From NCBI GenBank assembly GCA_024280235.1, contig JAJRQN010000142.1, forward strand, positions 1 through 35,975: a stretch of DNA of 35,975 bases, given 5' to 3'. This stretch comes from Bacteroidota bacterium (GTDB taxonomy: Bacteria; Bacteroidota; Bacteroidia; Bacteroidales; F082). Made by a program: the position numbers and the translations under genes. The notes beneath the pieces are model-generated. The model saw only the letters and a program-made list of their open reading frames with translations, searched no databases and had not been told where the DNA came from. Below are positions 1-7,568 of the stretch, piece by piece. Every line of letters begins with the position of its first letter. Positions within the stretch are counted from its first letter, which is position 1.

Positions 1-100
1 GGGCAGTTTCATCTTCGGGGTTTCTAATAGCTCGTAGCTTAAGATTTTTCAACCTCCAGTAAAAATCGCCCTTGTTACTTCCGACAAAGGTAATAATCAT
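1..100 (-). CDS. Possible 5' end of a gene running off the left edge
   Basis: On the minus strand an open frame starts at an ATG at 100-98, just after an in-frame TGA, and stays open to the window edge (33 codons, including the stretch FYWRLKNLKLRAIRNPEDET). A second in-frame start, TTG at 52-50, directly follows a GGAGG. The promoter at 85-115 would start transcription near 78, which favours the TTG or a later start over the ATG. I do not recognise the family. The piece is too short for confidence, and the promoter is better evidence for a gene here than the reading frame is. Confidence 0.3.
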   Translation of the reverse strand, partial: MIITFVGSNKGDFYWRLKNLKLRAIRNPEDETA

Positions 101-115
101 TCCCTTTTGTGTCAA
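85..115 (-). promoter_or_regulatory. Bacteroidota-type promoter facing the left edge
   Basis: On the minus strand, TTG (113-115) is followed after 20 bases by TACCTTTG (85-92). This fits the Bacteroidota primary sigma pattern of TTG or TTTG, 19-21 bases, then TAnnTTTG. Transcription would start near 78 and run left out of the window. It is one of the best two-box matches in the window. Confidence 0.6.
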
Positions 116-617
116 GTTGCTCGTCATGAGTGTTTCATCTTAATAATACTACCTGATTCGATGGCTTCATTATTTGCCCGAGGTCAATTCTGGTCATTTT
201 TGTTGTATCATTTCTGTTTTTGGTGTACTGTTTATCGCGCCTTTTATCCCGGTAACAAAATCATTCCATTCAAATAGAATAACAACCACAAACATGGCAA
301 ACACGCCAAGGAGGAAAAACTTAATATCTCTCGATGATAATTTTTTAAACATAATAATTATGGTTTTAACGATTGTTTAGGAATACAAAAATAGTGTTTT
401 TCAATTTGGTTGGCTATGATTCTGGTTTGTATGTAAAATCAAAAGTACCTGTTCCTTTAATTTTTATTGTTATCTTTGAACAATTTCCGTACAACAATCT
501 GAATTATAAAGATAATAAGCGTTAAAAAACTTTGCCTGTATTATCTGTTTTTAAAAATACGTTACCAATAAACTAATCTAATAATCAAAATAATTTAATT
601 AACAAAAAGGAGACAAA
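116..617. other. Gene-free AT-rich spacer between divergent genes
   Basis: I see no convincing gene in this stretch. An open frame at 174-380 (+) has no ribosome site, low-complexity content and no recognisable family. A TATCTTTG at 471-478 (+) could be a -7 box for the hydrolase gene at 618, giving a leader of about 130 bases, but no clear -33 box lies at the right distance. The rest is A/T-rich filler. Confidence 0.5.
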
Positions 618-1604
618 ATGGACAAAGTAAAAGTTAATACGGTTTCCGGACAAATTTCGCCGGAAGAGCTGGGTGTAACACTTATGCACGAACACATTTG
701 TTATGGTTATCCCGGATGGGAAGGCGATCAGACTATAGCCCCAATGAATCGCAACCTTGTTGTAAAAAATGGTGTGGAAACACTGCTAAAACTGAAAGAA
801 CTTGGTGTGAAAACCTATGTTGATGCCACAGCCAACGATCAGGGACGCCAGCCCGAAATATTAAAAGAAATTTCGGAAAAGTCAGGCGTGAATATCATTT
901 GTTCAACCGGCTATTATTACGAAGAAGAGGGTGGTAATGCCTATTGGAATTTTCGCAGTTCGCTGGGGGATATTAGTGATGAGCTTTATGAGCTTTTTTT
1001 CACTGAAGTAACCAAAGGAATTCGCAATACGGGAATAAAAGCCGGTGTTATCAAAGTGGGTTCCGGAAAAGGTGAAATCAGTGAATATGACAAAAAGATG
1101 TTTGTTGCAGCTGCCCGTGTACAAAAAGACACCGATGTTCCCATTATTACTCATACCACCGAAGGAACCATGGGGCCTGAACAGGCCAAACTGCTTATTG
1201 AATCTGGTGCTGATCCAAAACGAATTCAAATCGGACATATGTCTGATAATCTGGATATTGACTATCAGTTGAAAACATTGGAATATGGTGTTTATGTTTC
1301 ATGGGACCGTATGGGCTTGCAGGGACTTGCCGGTTGTCCAATGGACGAACAACGTTATGAAACTTTAACCGAACTCATAAAAAGAGGCTACGCAAATAAA
1401 ATTATGATTTCGCATGATTACATTATTACCTGGCTTGGAAGAGCGTTGAAAATACCGGAACAAGCTCTGCCTCTGATTGCTAACTGGTATCCTACACATT
1501 TATTTGAACATATTATTCCTGTTTTGAAACAGAATGGCGTAACGGACACACAGATACAAACCATTATTCAGGAAAATCCGAAACATCTTTTTCTCGGCGT
1601 CTGA
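618..1604 (+). CDS. Phosphotriesterase-family metal-dependent hydrolase (lactonase-like)
   Basis: A 328-residue amidohydrolase-fold enzyme of the phosphotriesterase family. The binuclear metal site is visible: H24 and H26 in HEH, K146 (the carbamylated lysine) in GVIKVGSG, H179 in ITHTTEG, H207 in QIGHMSD and D267 in SHD. Length is normal. Family members hydrolyse lactones (PLL group) or phosphotriesters; the substrate cannot be read from sequence, and a lactone is my inference. The start is secure because AAAGGAG (606-612) sits five bases before the ATG, an unusually good ribosome site for this phylum. A stem-loop follows the gene, and the next gene downstream encodes an acyl-CoA ligase, which fits opening a lactone to a hydroxy acid that is then activated. 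No signal peptide, so cytoplasmic. Confidence 0.85.
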   Translation: MDKVKVNTVSGQISPEELGVTLMHEHICYGYPGWEGDQTIAPMNRNLVVKNGVETLLKLKELGVKTYVDATANDQGRQPEILKEISEKSGVNIICSTGYYYEEEGGNAYWNFRSSLGDISDELYELFFTEVTKGIRNTGIKAGVIKVGSGKGEISEYDKKMFVAAARVQKDTDVPIITHTTEGTMGPEQAKLLIESGADPKRIQIGHMSDNLDIDYQLKTLEYGVYVSWDRMGLQGLAGCPMDEQRYETLTELIKRGYANKIMISHDYIITWLGRALKIPEQALPLIANWYPTHLFEHIIPVLKQNGVTDTQIQTIIQENPKHLFLGV

Positions 1605-1629
1605 TATTTTCCAATAATCAATTTTTAAA

Positions 1630-1660
1630 TCAGATGCCGGGGATCGAATCCGGCATCTGA
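1630..1660 (+). terminator. Stem-loop after the hydrolase gene
   Basis: TCAGATGCCGG (1630-1640) and its exact complement (1650-1660) form an 11-bp stem with a 9-base loop, 26 bases after the hydrolase stop. The downstream tract is A/T-rich rather than a pure T run, so it may attenuate rather than fully end transcription into the ligase gene. Confidence 0.6.
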
Positions 1661-1699
1661 TGTGTTAAATTTAATAATAATAATTTTAAAACAGATATT

Positions 1700-3325
1700 A
1701 TGAACTCTGATTTATATGAAAAAAATAAAGCAACAGGAATGCATCCTGTTGCTTTGAAAGATCTGGCTTTTTTAAAAGAAAAACGTACTGATTTTGATAG
1801 TGTGGCCGAAATGTTTCTTACCCGTGTCGGTGAGATACCGGATAAACCTTATGTATTGTTTTATGATGAGGTGATTACTTACCGGCAGGTAAATAGTAAA
1901 GCAAACAGAGTTGCTAATTATCTGAAATCAAAAGGGGTGAGTAAAGGAGATGTGGTTTCTGTTTTTATTATGAATTCCCCCGAAGTTTATTATACTATGT
2001 TTGGAATTCAGAAAATAGGTGCCATTGCCGGCTCTATCAACTTTATGTTGAAAGGGCCTGAAATTGCTTATCTGCTTGACAACTCAAAGCCGAAACTTGT
2101 GTTTGTAAGTAGCGAATTTATAGAAGAATTTTCAAAAGGTTACCTACAGGCAAAACATAAACCAGATGTGGTAGAGGTTGTTACCAATGTTGAACACAAC
2201 GTGGATTTACAACAGGAAAACCTGTCCGATATTTTTAAAAATTATCCTGATACGGAGGCTTTGGTAGCTCAACAAAAAGAGGATCCATTTCTGTTGCTTT
2301 ATTCTTCCGGAACTACCGGAAAGCCGAAAGGTATTTTGTTGTCTAATAAAGGACAGTTGTCTGTTTGCCGCGACATGTCTTCGATAGGTATTTTCCGGGA
2401 GGGCGATGTTATGCTGTTGCTGCTACCCATGTATCATACCAATCCCATTTGTGTTTGGACGTTTCCGGTGGCTTTCGCCGGACAAACTATCAGCATCAGG
2501 AAGGCATTTTCACCTGCCGATTTCTGGCCTGCCATTATTGACCATCAAGCCACTATCCTTATGGGTGTTCCTGCTATGTATAATTATGTGTTTTACTCCA
2601 TTGATTCGACCGCAATTGACAGCTCAAAACTTAAATTGAGAATTGCTTTTTGTGGTGCTGCACCGCTATCGGTAGAATTGATAAACGGTTTTAAGAATAA
2701 ATTTAATGTGGAAATTATTGAAGGATACGGACTTACGGAGGTTACAGGCCTCTCAACAGTAAATCCTCCTTTGGGAAAGAGAAAGCCAGGGTCTATCGGT
2801 CTGGCAATGCCTGAGCAGCAGATTAAAATTATGGATGATGCAAATTCGGAGCTTCCTATGGGTGAAAAGGGCGAAATATGTATTAAAGGAAATGCGGTAA
2901 TGTTGGAATATTTCAATAATACGGAAGCTACTCAGAATACAATAATAGATGGTTGGTTGCATACCGGCGATATTGCTTTTATGGATGAAGAAAGTTTTAT
3001 TTATATCGTTGACCGGAAAAAAGATATGATAAACCGTGGAGGAGAAAATATCTATCCAAGAGAAGTGGAGATAGCTATTGAAGCTTTTTCCCTCGTAAAG
3101 GAAGTGGCGGTAATTGGTATTCCGGATAAAGCTTTGGGAGAAAGAGTAAAAGCTTTTATTATTCCAACCGAACAGGACAAGCTTACCGAAGAAAAAGTTA
3201 AAGAATATCTCGAGGATAAGATAGCAAAATATAAAATTCCTGAGATTATAGAATTTGTAACGGATCTTCCCAGAAATCCTACAGGCAAAATTTTGAAAAA
3301 AGAGCTGAAACGTATGGAGCAGTAA
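1700..3325 (+). CDS. Acyl-CoA ligase (AMP-dependent synthetase)
   Basis: A 541-residue member of the ANL superfamily. The ATP-binding P-loop YSSGTTGKPKG is at 201-211, GYGLTEVTG (A5 motif) at 342-350, GWLHTGD (A7) at 418-424 and the hinge/A8 region VDRKKDMINRGGENIYP just after. The catalytic lysine K530 lies in PTGKILKKEL near the C-terminus. It activates a carboxylic acid through an acyl-adenylate and transfers it to CoA. Chain length cannot be read reliably; similarity in style is to medium/long-chain ligases. It lies 95 bases after the lactonase-like gene, across a stem-loop, so it may share its transcript. No Shine-Dalgarno sequence is visible, which is common in this phylum. A second ligase of this superfamily sits at 25434-27104. 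Confidence 0.9.
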   Translation: MNSDLYEKNKATGMHPVALKDLAFLKEKRTDFDSVAEMFLTRVGEIPDKPYVLFYDEVITYRQVNSKANRVANYLKSKGVSKGDVVSVFIMNSPEVYYTMFGIQKIGAIAGSINFMLKGPEIAYLLDNSKPKLVFVSSEFIEEFSKGYLQAKHKPDVVEVVTNVEHNVDLQQENLSDIFKNYPDTEALVAQQKEDPFLLLYSSGTTGKPKGILLSNKGQLSVCRDMSSIGIFREGDVMLLLLPMYHTNPICVWTFPVAFAGQTISIRKAFSPADFWPAIIDHQATILMGVPAMYNYVFYSIDSTAIDSSKLKLRIAFCGAAPLSVELINGFKNKFNVEIIEGYGLTEVTGLSTVNPPLGKRKPGSIGLAMPEQQIKIMDDANSELPMGEKGEICIKGNAVMLEYFNNTEATQNTIIDGWLHTGDIAFMDEESFIYIVDRKKDMINRGGENIYPREVEIAIEAFSLVKEVAVIGIPDKALGERVKAFIIPTEQDKLTEEKVKEYLEDKIAKYKIPEIIEFVTDLPRNPTGKILKKELKRMEQ

Positions 3326-3479
3326 AAAATGAATTGGCTTTAGGCAATAGTGGTTTTTACGATTCAAAATGGTTTTGTTTTCCATATATTCAATACTTCT
3401 GTAATAACCATATTAACATTATTATCAACATGTTGTACCGGCCTCAAGATGGCTGTAACTTATTATGAAATATCCATGA

Positions 3480-3597
3480 CCCCGCTTAAAGCGGGAACAC
3501 ACCCGCCCGAACGTCCCGTTAGGTACGGGCGGGCAAGGGGATGATTAAAGTCCGCATAGCGGACGACTCAAATGTAGTCTCGGATTTTAATCCGGGG
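3480..3597. repeat. Array of four short hairpins (REP-like intergenic element)
   Basis: Four inverted repeats occur in about 120 bases. CCCGCTT/AAGCGGG is at 3481-3487 and 3489-3495. CCCGCCCG/CGGGCGGG is at 3502-3509 and 3526-3533. GTCCGC/GCGGAC is at 3550-3555 and 3559-3564. CGGATT/AATCCG is at 3581-3586 and 3589-3594, extendable by G-T pairs. The block is clearly richer in G+C than its surroundings. This looks like a dispersed, folded intergenic element; no second copy is visible in the window, so repeat status is inferred. Confidence 0.5.
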
Positions 3598-3744
3598 CGA
3601 TGGTGTCAAAACACATTATATCAATATTTTACAAAATCATAAACATATGAAGCAAGTGTTCATGAAACAAGTGCCTGTGTCTTTACATCTTTGCTGGGAT
3701 GTAAAATTAACGGAGCATTGATATATTGATTTCTGAATTTTTTT

Positions 3745-3752
3745 TACATTTG
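3745..3752 (+). promoter_or_regulatory. -7 box of the tRNA-Ala promoter
   Basis: TACATTTG matches TAnnTTTG and lies 10 bases before the tRNA 5' end, the distance expected if transcription starts just ahead of the mature tRNA. A TTG at 3726-3728 is 16 bases upstream, shorter than usual, so the -33 box is uncertain. Confidence 0.5.
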
Positions 3753-3762
3753 CACCCTCGTT

Positions 3763-3836
3763 GGGGGATTAGCTCAGTTGGCTAGAGCGTTTGACTGGCA
3801 GTCAAGAGGTCATCGGTTCGATTCCGATATTCTCCA
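3763..3836 (+). tRNA. tRNA-Ala, anticodon GGC
   Basis: A complete cloverleaf. The acceptor arms GGGGGAT and ATTCTCC pair with the G3-U70 wobble that marks alanine tRNAs. The D arm is GCTC/GAGC. The anticodon stem is TTTGA/TCAAG with loop CTGGCAG, giving anticodon GGC at 3797-3799 (reads GCC). The T arm is ATCGG/CCGAT with loop TTCGATT. The discriminator base is A at 3836, and CCA is not encoded. The next gene, hflX, is only about 130 bases away. Confidence 0.95.
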
Positions 3837-3941
3837 CGAAAGTTGAAAGGGTTACGGTCTGAGGATTGTAGCCCTTTTTTTGTGGGGTTTTGTTGTATAT
3901 GTTCCTGTTTTTTATCTCATCTTCCGTCATTTTCAAATGCT

Positions 3942-3949
3942 TATCTTTG
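3942..3949 (+). promoter_or_regulatory. -7 box upstream of hflX
   Basis: TATCTTTG fits TAnnTTTG and would give transcription from about 3956, 13 bases before the hflX ATG. No clear -33 box. It supports the internal ATG at 3969 as the real start rather than the longer open frame that begins at 3843. Confidence 0.45.
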
Positions 3950-3968
3950 CCACGCTATTAGATTCTAT

Positions 3969-5165
3969 ATGAAAGAAAAAGAACAAATAAGGGATGATCG
4001 CCCGGAAAAAGCTTTGCTTGTTGGCCTTATTACGCCGGCACAAAAGAAAGAAAAGGTTGAAGAATACCTGAATGAACTCGAATTTCTTGTGGAAACTGCC
4101 GGTGGTGTTGTGGTAACACGTTTTGTTCAGAAACTGAATTATCCCAATCCGCAAACATACGTCGGTACGGGAAAACTGGACGAAATTTCTCAATTTGTTA
4201 AAGCAGCAGAAGTAGATATTGTCGTTTTTGATGACGAACTGGGGCCATCACAGTTGCGAAATCTTGAAAAAGTGCTGGAGTGCAAAATCCTTGACCGTAC
4301 CAACCTCATTCTCGACATTTTTGCCCGCCGTGCACAGACAGCACATGCCAAAGTGCAGGTTGAGCTGGCGCAATACCAATACATGCTGCCACGGCTTACC
4401 CGAATGTGGACGCACCTCGAACGACAACGGGGCGGCATCGGCTTGCGTGGTCCGGGAGAAACAGAAATCGAAACCGACCGGCGTATCATTCGTGATAAAA
4501 TCAGTTTGCTGAAAAAGCATCTTATAGAAATCGATAAACAGAAAGCTACCCAACGGAAAAATCGTGGAAAGATGGTGCGTGTGGCACTGGTAGGTTATAC
4601 GAATGTCGGAAAATCGACAATTATGAACCTGCTGAGTAAATCGGATATCCTGGCGGAGAATAAGCTTTTTGCCACCCTCGATACTACCGTGCGCAAGGTT
4701 GTTATTGAAAACCTCCCTTTTCTTATGTCGGACACGGTGGGTTTTATCCGTAAACTTCCCACCGCACTAATTGAATCGTTTAAATCTACACTGGATGAGG
4801 TGCGTGAGTCTGATATCCTCATTCATATCATCGATATTTCGCATCCCGAATTTGAAGACCAGATAAAAACTGTTAATGAAACACTGACGGAAATTGGTGC
4901 GGGCGACAAAGACATTATCATGGTTTTCAATAAAATTGATGCTTTCCGGTTTGTACGAAAAGAAGAAGATGATCTCGCGGAACCTGTTCGCGAAAACATG
5001 AGTCTCGACGAACTGAAAGCCACCTGGATGTCGCGCGAAAACCAGCCCTGCATCTTTCTTTCGGCCAAAACAAAGGAAAACTATCCCGAATTTAAAAAAC
5101 TTCTTTACGACCACATTCGCGCTGTACATGCTGTAAGATATCCGTACAATAACTTTTTATATTGA
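3969..5165 (+). CDS. hflX: GTPase HflX
   Basis: A 398-residue ribosome-associated GTPase of the HflX family, which binds the 50S subunit and can split stalled or stressed ribosomes. The N-terminal domain contains YVGTGKLDEI (about 64-73); GGIGLRGPGETEIETDRR (about 155-172) marks its C-terminal end. The GTPase domain follows: P-loop GYTNVGKS at 209-216, DTVGF (G3) at 255-259 and NKID (G4) at 321-324. I chose the ATG at 3969 because family similarity begins there and a -7 box lies just upstream; the longer open frame from 3843 adds 42 unlikely residues. Length is normal. The next gene (YhhN) starts 55 bases later on the same strand. Confidence 0.95.
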   Translation: MKEKEQIRDDRPEKALLVGLITPAQKKEKVEEYLNELEFLVETAGGVVVTRFVQKLNYPNPQTYVGTGKLDEISQFVKAAEVDIVVFDDELGPSQLRNLEKVLECKILDRTNLILDIFARRAQTAHAKVQVELAQYQYMLPRLTRMWTHLERQRGGIGLRGPGETEIETDRRIIRDKISLLKKHLIEIDKQKATQRKNRGKMVRVALVGYTNVGKSTIMNLLSKSDILAENKLFATLDTTVRKVVIENLPFLMSDTVGFIRKLPTALIESFKSTLDEVRESDILIHIIDISHPEFEDQIKTVNETLTEIGAGDKDIIMVFNKIDAFRFVRKEEDDLAEPVRENMSLDELKATWMSRENQPCIFLSAKTKENYPEFKKLLYDHIRAVHAVRYPYNNFLY

Positions 5166-5220
5166 GATAAGAGCGAAAAGCAAACGGTTTTTTTGTAAAT
5201 TTATGCGGTTATAAAAAATC

Positions 5221-5853
5221 ATGCTTATGCCTAATTTGCTACTCCTTATCATACTTTCCGGTTTGCTACATATCACAGGGCTTTACGTTAAAAGTCCTTC
5301 TTTAAAATATATCTTTAAGCCGCTGACTACAGTCCTGATTATATTTCTCGCTATTCATCAGGGAGGGCAATCCTGTTCACAGTACAAAATGCTTATTCTT
5401 GGTGGTTTGGTATTTTCATTACTTGGTGATATTTTTCTAATGCTTCGCCGCGAACGATTTATCGCCGGGCTGGTTTCTTTTCTTCTTGCACATATTTTAT
5501 TCATTAGTGCTTTCGTCAGCTATTCCGGCGTTTTCCTGAGTATTTATTATCTTATTCCCGTACTCATTTATTTTACTGTGTTTCTTGTGGTGTTGTTGCC
5601 TCATACGGGCAAAATGAGTCTGCCTGTTGTAATTTACGCCCTTGTTCTATTAGTATTCTTGTGGCAGGCTGCCGGCCAATATATTCAACATCCGGCAAAA
5701 GAAACAACTTTTGTTTTTTTGGGAGCTGTTCTTTTTGTTCTTTCCGATTCACTGCTGGCTTTCAATAAGTTTGTGAAAACGCTGAAATGGGTACCTGCTC
5801 TTTTGATGGTGCTTTACTGGTCTGCCCTTTATTTTATAGCTTTGTCCATCTAA
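5221..5853 (+). CDS. YhhN/TMEM86-family integral membrane protein
   Basis: A 210-residue, very hydrophobic protein with roughly seven to eight membrane segments. Family landmarks are KPLTT near residue 36, the block FSLLGDIFLML followed by FLLAHILFI, and the late GAVLFVLSDSLLAFNKF with the closing YWSALYFIAL. The family includes animal lysoplasmalogenase TMEM86B, an ether-lipid vinyl-ether hydrolase; bacterial members are mostly uncharacterised. The conserved aspartates (GD and SD) within membrane segments are candidate catalytic residues by analogy. It lies 10 bases before the next gene, so the two are probably cotranscribed. A second in-frame ATG two codons in (5227) is an alternative start. 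Confidence 0.8.
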   Translation: MLMPNLLLLIILSGLLHITGLYVKSPSLKYIFKPLTTVLIIFLAIHQGGQSCSQYKMLILGGLVFSLLGDIFLMLRRERFIAGLVSFLLAHILFISAFVSYSGVFLSIYYLIPVLIYFTVFLVVLLPHTGKMSLPVVIYALVLLVFLWQAAGQYIQHPAKETTFVFLGAVLFVLSDSLLAFNKFVKTLKWVPALLMVLYWSALYFIALSI

Positions 5854-5863
5854 AATCACAAAA

Positions 5864-6718
5864 ATGATCTGGATTTTCAGCCTCTTGGGAATTGTGCTTG
5901 TCGCCGTTTCCGTATTGTTTTATTTTATGGTCAGAGGGTTTATCAATCCTGTGGACAAGCATAAAGTCCCCGAAAATTTACCTTTTGAAATTGAAGAAAT
6001 ACGGATTCCGCTTCCTGATGGCAGACATTTGTACGGGTGGTGGATTTTGACTGATAAAGATGCGCCCACCATTATTTTTGCTCATGGGTGGGGACGCAGT
6101 GCAAGACGTATGCTACCCTATCTGAAAAAGTTTTGCTGTCAGGGTTTCAATTTACTTGCATTTGATGCACGCGGACATGGCAACAGCGATTCGGACAAAT
6201 ATTCCAATCTTGTCAAATTTGCCGATGACATCATCGCTTCCATTGACTTTGTGCAGGATAATCAAAAATCTGAGAATCCGGATTTTTATCTTGTGGGGCT
6301 TTCCATTGGCGGGGCCGGCTCTATTTATGCCGCTGCCCACGACAAGCGTATCAAAAAGGTTGTAACTGTGGGTGCTTTTGCTCATCCTGCCTCAGTGATG
6401 AAAAAACAATTTAAAGACTATCATATTCCTTATTATCCCATGATTTGGCTGATGTTTAGGTATTTGAAGGTTTTTCAAAATTTTGATTTGAACAAAGTGG
6501 CACCGGAAAAACATATTGCCAACGCTCATGCTTCCTTTTTGTTGATTCATGGGGAAGCTGACAAAACGGTTCCTGTAGATGAAGGAAAACGTCTGCTCCG
6601 GGCAGCCGGAAAAAAAGCGGAGTTGTGGATTATACCGGGTCGCGGCCATTCCGATTGTCATCTCGAAAAGGGTTTCTGGGAAAAAGTAATCGGTTTTTTA
6701 GCTTTACACACGGAATAA
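5864..6718 (+). CDS. Membrane-anchored alpha/beta hydrolase
   Basis: A 284-residue serine hydrolase. Residues about 1-25 form one hydrophobic segment (signal anchor), so the enzyme probably faces the periplasm on the inner membrane. HGWGRSARRM forms the oxyanion-hole region; the nucleophile elbow is GLSIGG; the acid is likely the aspartate in HGEADKTVP; the histidine is in GRGHSDCH. The substrate is unknown; the layout resembles YqkD/BAAT-like esterases and peptidases. It follows the YhhN gene by 10 bases. Both may act on lipids, which is inference from adjacency only. Confidence 0.8.
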   Translation: MIWIFSLLGIVLVAVSVLFYFMVRGFINPVDKHKVPENLPFEIEEIRIPLPDGRHLYGWWILTDKDAPTIIFAHGWGRSARRMLPYLKKFCCQGFNLLAFDARGHGNSDSDKYSNLVKFADDIIASIDFVQDNQKSENPDFYLVGLSIGGAGSIYAAAHDKRIKKVVTVGAFAHPASVMKKQFKDYHIPYYPMIWLMFRYLKVFQNFDLNKVAPEKHIANAHASFLLIHGEADKTVPVDEGKRLLRAAGKKAELWIIPGRGHSDCHLEKGFWEKVIGFLALHTE

Positions 6719-6836
6719 ACTTAGGCTCATGTATTTAGGGCTTGCAAAGCGAGATACAAAGTTACCGTAATAGCCACTTTGAATGTCTTCGCTTCGGGAT
6801 AGCGAGGTAAAATGTAATCTATTTGCTTTACCAATT

Positions 6837-7266
6837 TTATTTCAGCGATACAATTAAGAAAAGAAGTAAAAGTGCAAAGATTGTGTACAAAATAAGGCTT
6901 AAAAAACTGACCAGAACATACCGGATAACAAACACCCCTTCAAGGGAGTCAAAATGAATCCATGCTCTTAGAATAAGATAAACTGCCGTAACGAGGATAA
7001 AAAATGCCACAGGTTTGTAATACTTTTTTCTTTTTCCGGCTATATATTCCTTAAAAAGCATTCCCGGATTGACGATGAGTAGCCGGAGCGTTAGCCACAA
7101 AGGTCTCTCAAGAGCGAAGGCGATACCCATAAAATTGCGGATTGTCTCCTTGAAGCTAATCCTTCCTGTACCGGAAGGTTGTCCACACCCGGCACAAAAG
7201 TTTCCATGTAGTTGTTGTGCCACAATTAAGACAACAGCTATTATTATTTGTTAATGTCTGCTGCAT
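6837..7266 (-). pseudogene. DUF3667-family membrane protein, frameshifted
   Basis: The gene starts at an ATG at 7266-7264 preceded by CAGGAG. The first frame encodes MQQTLTNNNSCCLNCGT, giving the first CxxC of a zinc ribbon. The frame then shifts, and the other frame continues QLHGNFCAGCGQ (second CxxC), ISFKETI and GKRKKYYKPVAFFI, followed by three hydrophobic segments. Removing one A from the ACAACAAC tract (about 7210-7219) would rejoin the halves as CGT-QLHGNFC, the family layout. The C-terminus also looks short: about 145 residues against the usual 230 or more. DUF3667 proteins are Bacteroidota membrane proteins of unknown function. Either a broken gene or a sequencing indel. Confidence 0.65.
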
Positions 7267-7536
7267 ATTATTATCTCCTGACTTCAATTAGTAAATACAA
7301 TTTTTAAGCGATTTTATATTATTTTTCAGGAGAAGGAAATCGAACATAATATCTCCGTTTTTTCTCCGGAAAAATAGGAATTTTTACTCCATTTCTTAAA
7401 TTGTCAATAATAATTTTCAAAAAAAGGCCTCCTCACAAAGCAAAGATACCAAAACAGAAGCGTGTTTGAGATTAAGGAATAAATAAAATAATATCTTTTG
7501 CCACGACAAAAAAACCTCTATGTGAATAATTTAGCG

Positions 7537-7544
7537 TACTTTTG
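7537..7544 (+). promoter_or_regulatory. -7 box upstream of the DEAD-box helicase
   Basis: TACTTTTG fits TAnnTTTG, with expected transcription start near 7551. It overlaps the first possible start codon of the open frame (TTG at 7542). The true start is therefore the next in-frame TTG at 7569. Confidence 0.5.
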
Positions 7545-7568
7545 CCGCTCATTTTTAAAAACACCTCA

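Larger units (their letters stand above)
3326..3762. other. Gene-free spacer with a hairpin cluster and the tRNA promoter
   Basis: No convincing gene. The left third is A/T-rich. A GC-richer block at 3480-3597 holds four consecutive hairpins (separate entry). The last 20 bases carry a -7 box for the tRNA. An open frame at 3350-3544 (+) ends inside the hairpins and is not credible as a protein. Confidence 0.6.

Noticed and set aside
174-380. 68-codon open frame on the plus strand at the left end
   Set aside because: No ribosome site, no family resemblance, atypical composition in A/T-rich intergenic sequence.
2753-3385. 210-codon open frame antisense to the acyl-CoA ligase
   Set aside because: Phe- and Ile-rich translation of the opposite strand of a well-supported gene; no domain.
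3763-3836. tRNA-Gly reading of the GGC-containing anticodon loop
   Set aside because: With a seven-base loop the anticodon is GGC, and the G3-U70 pair is the alanine identity element; glycine would need GCC.
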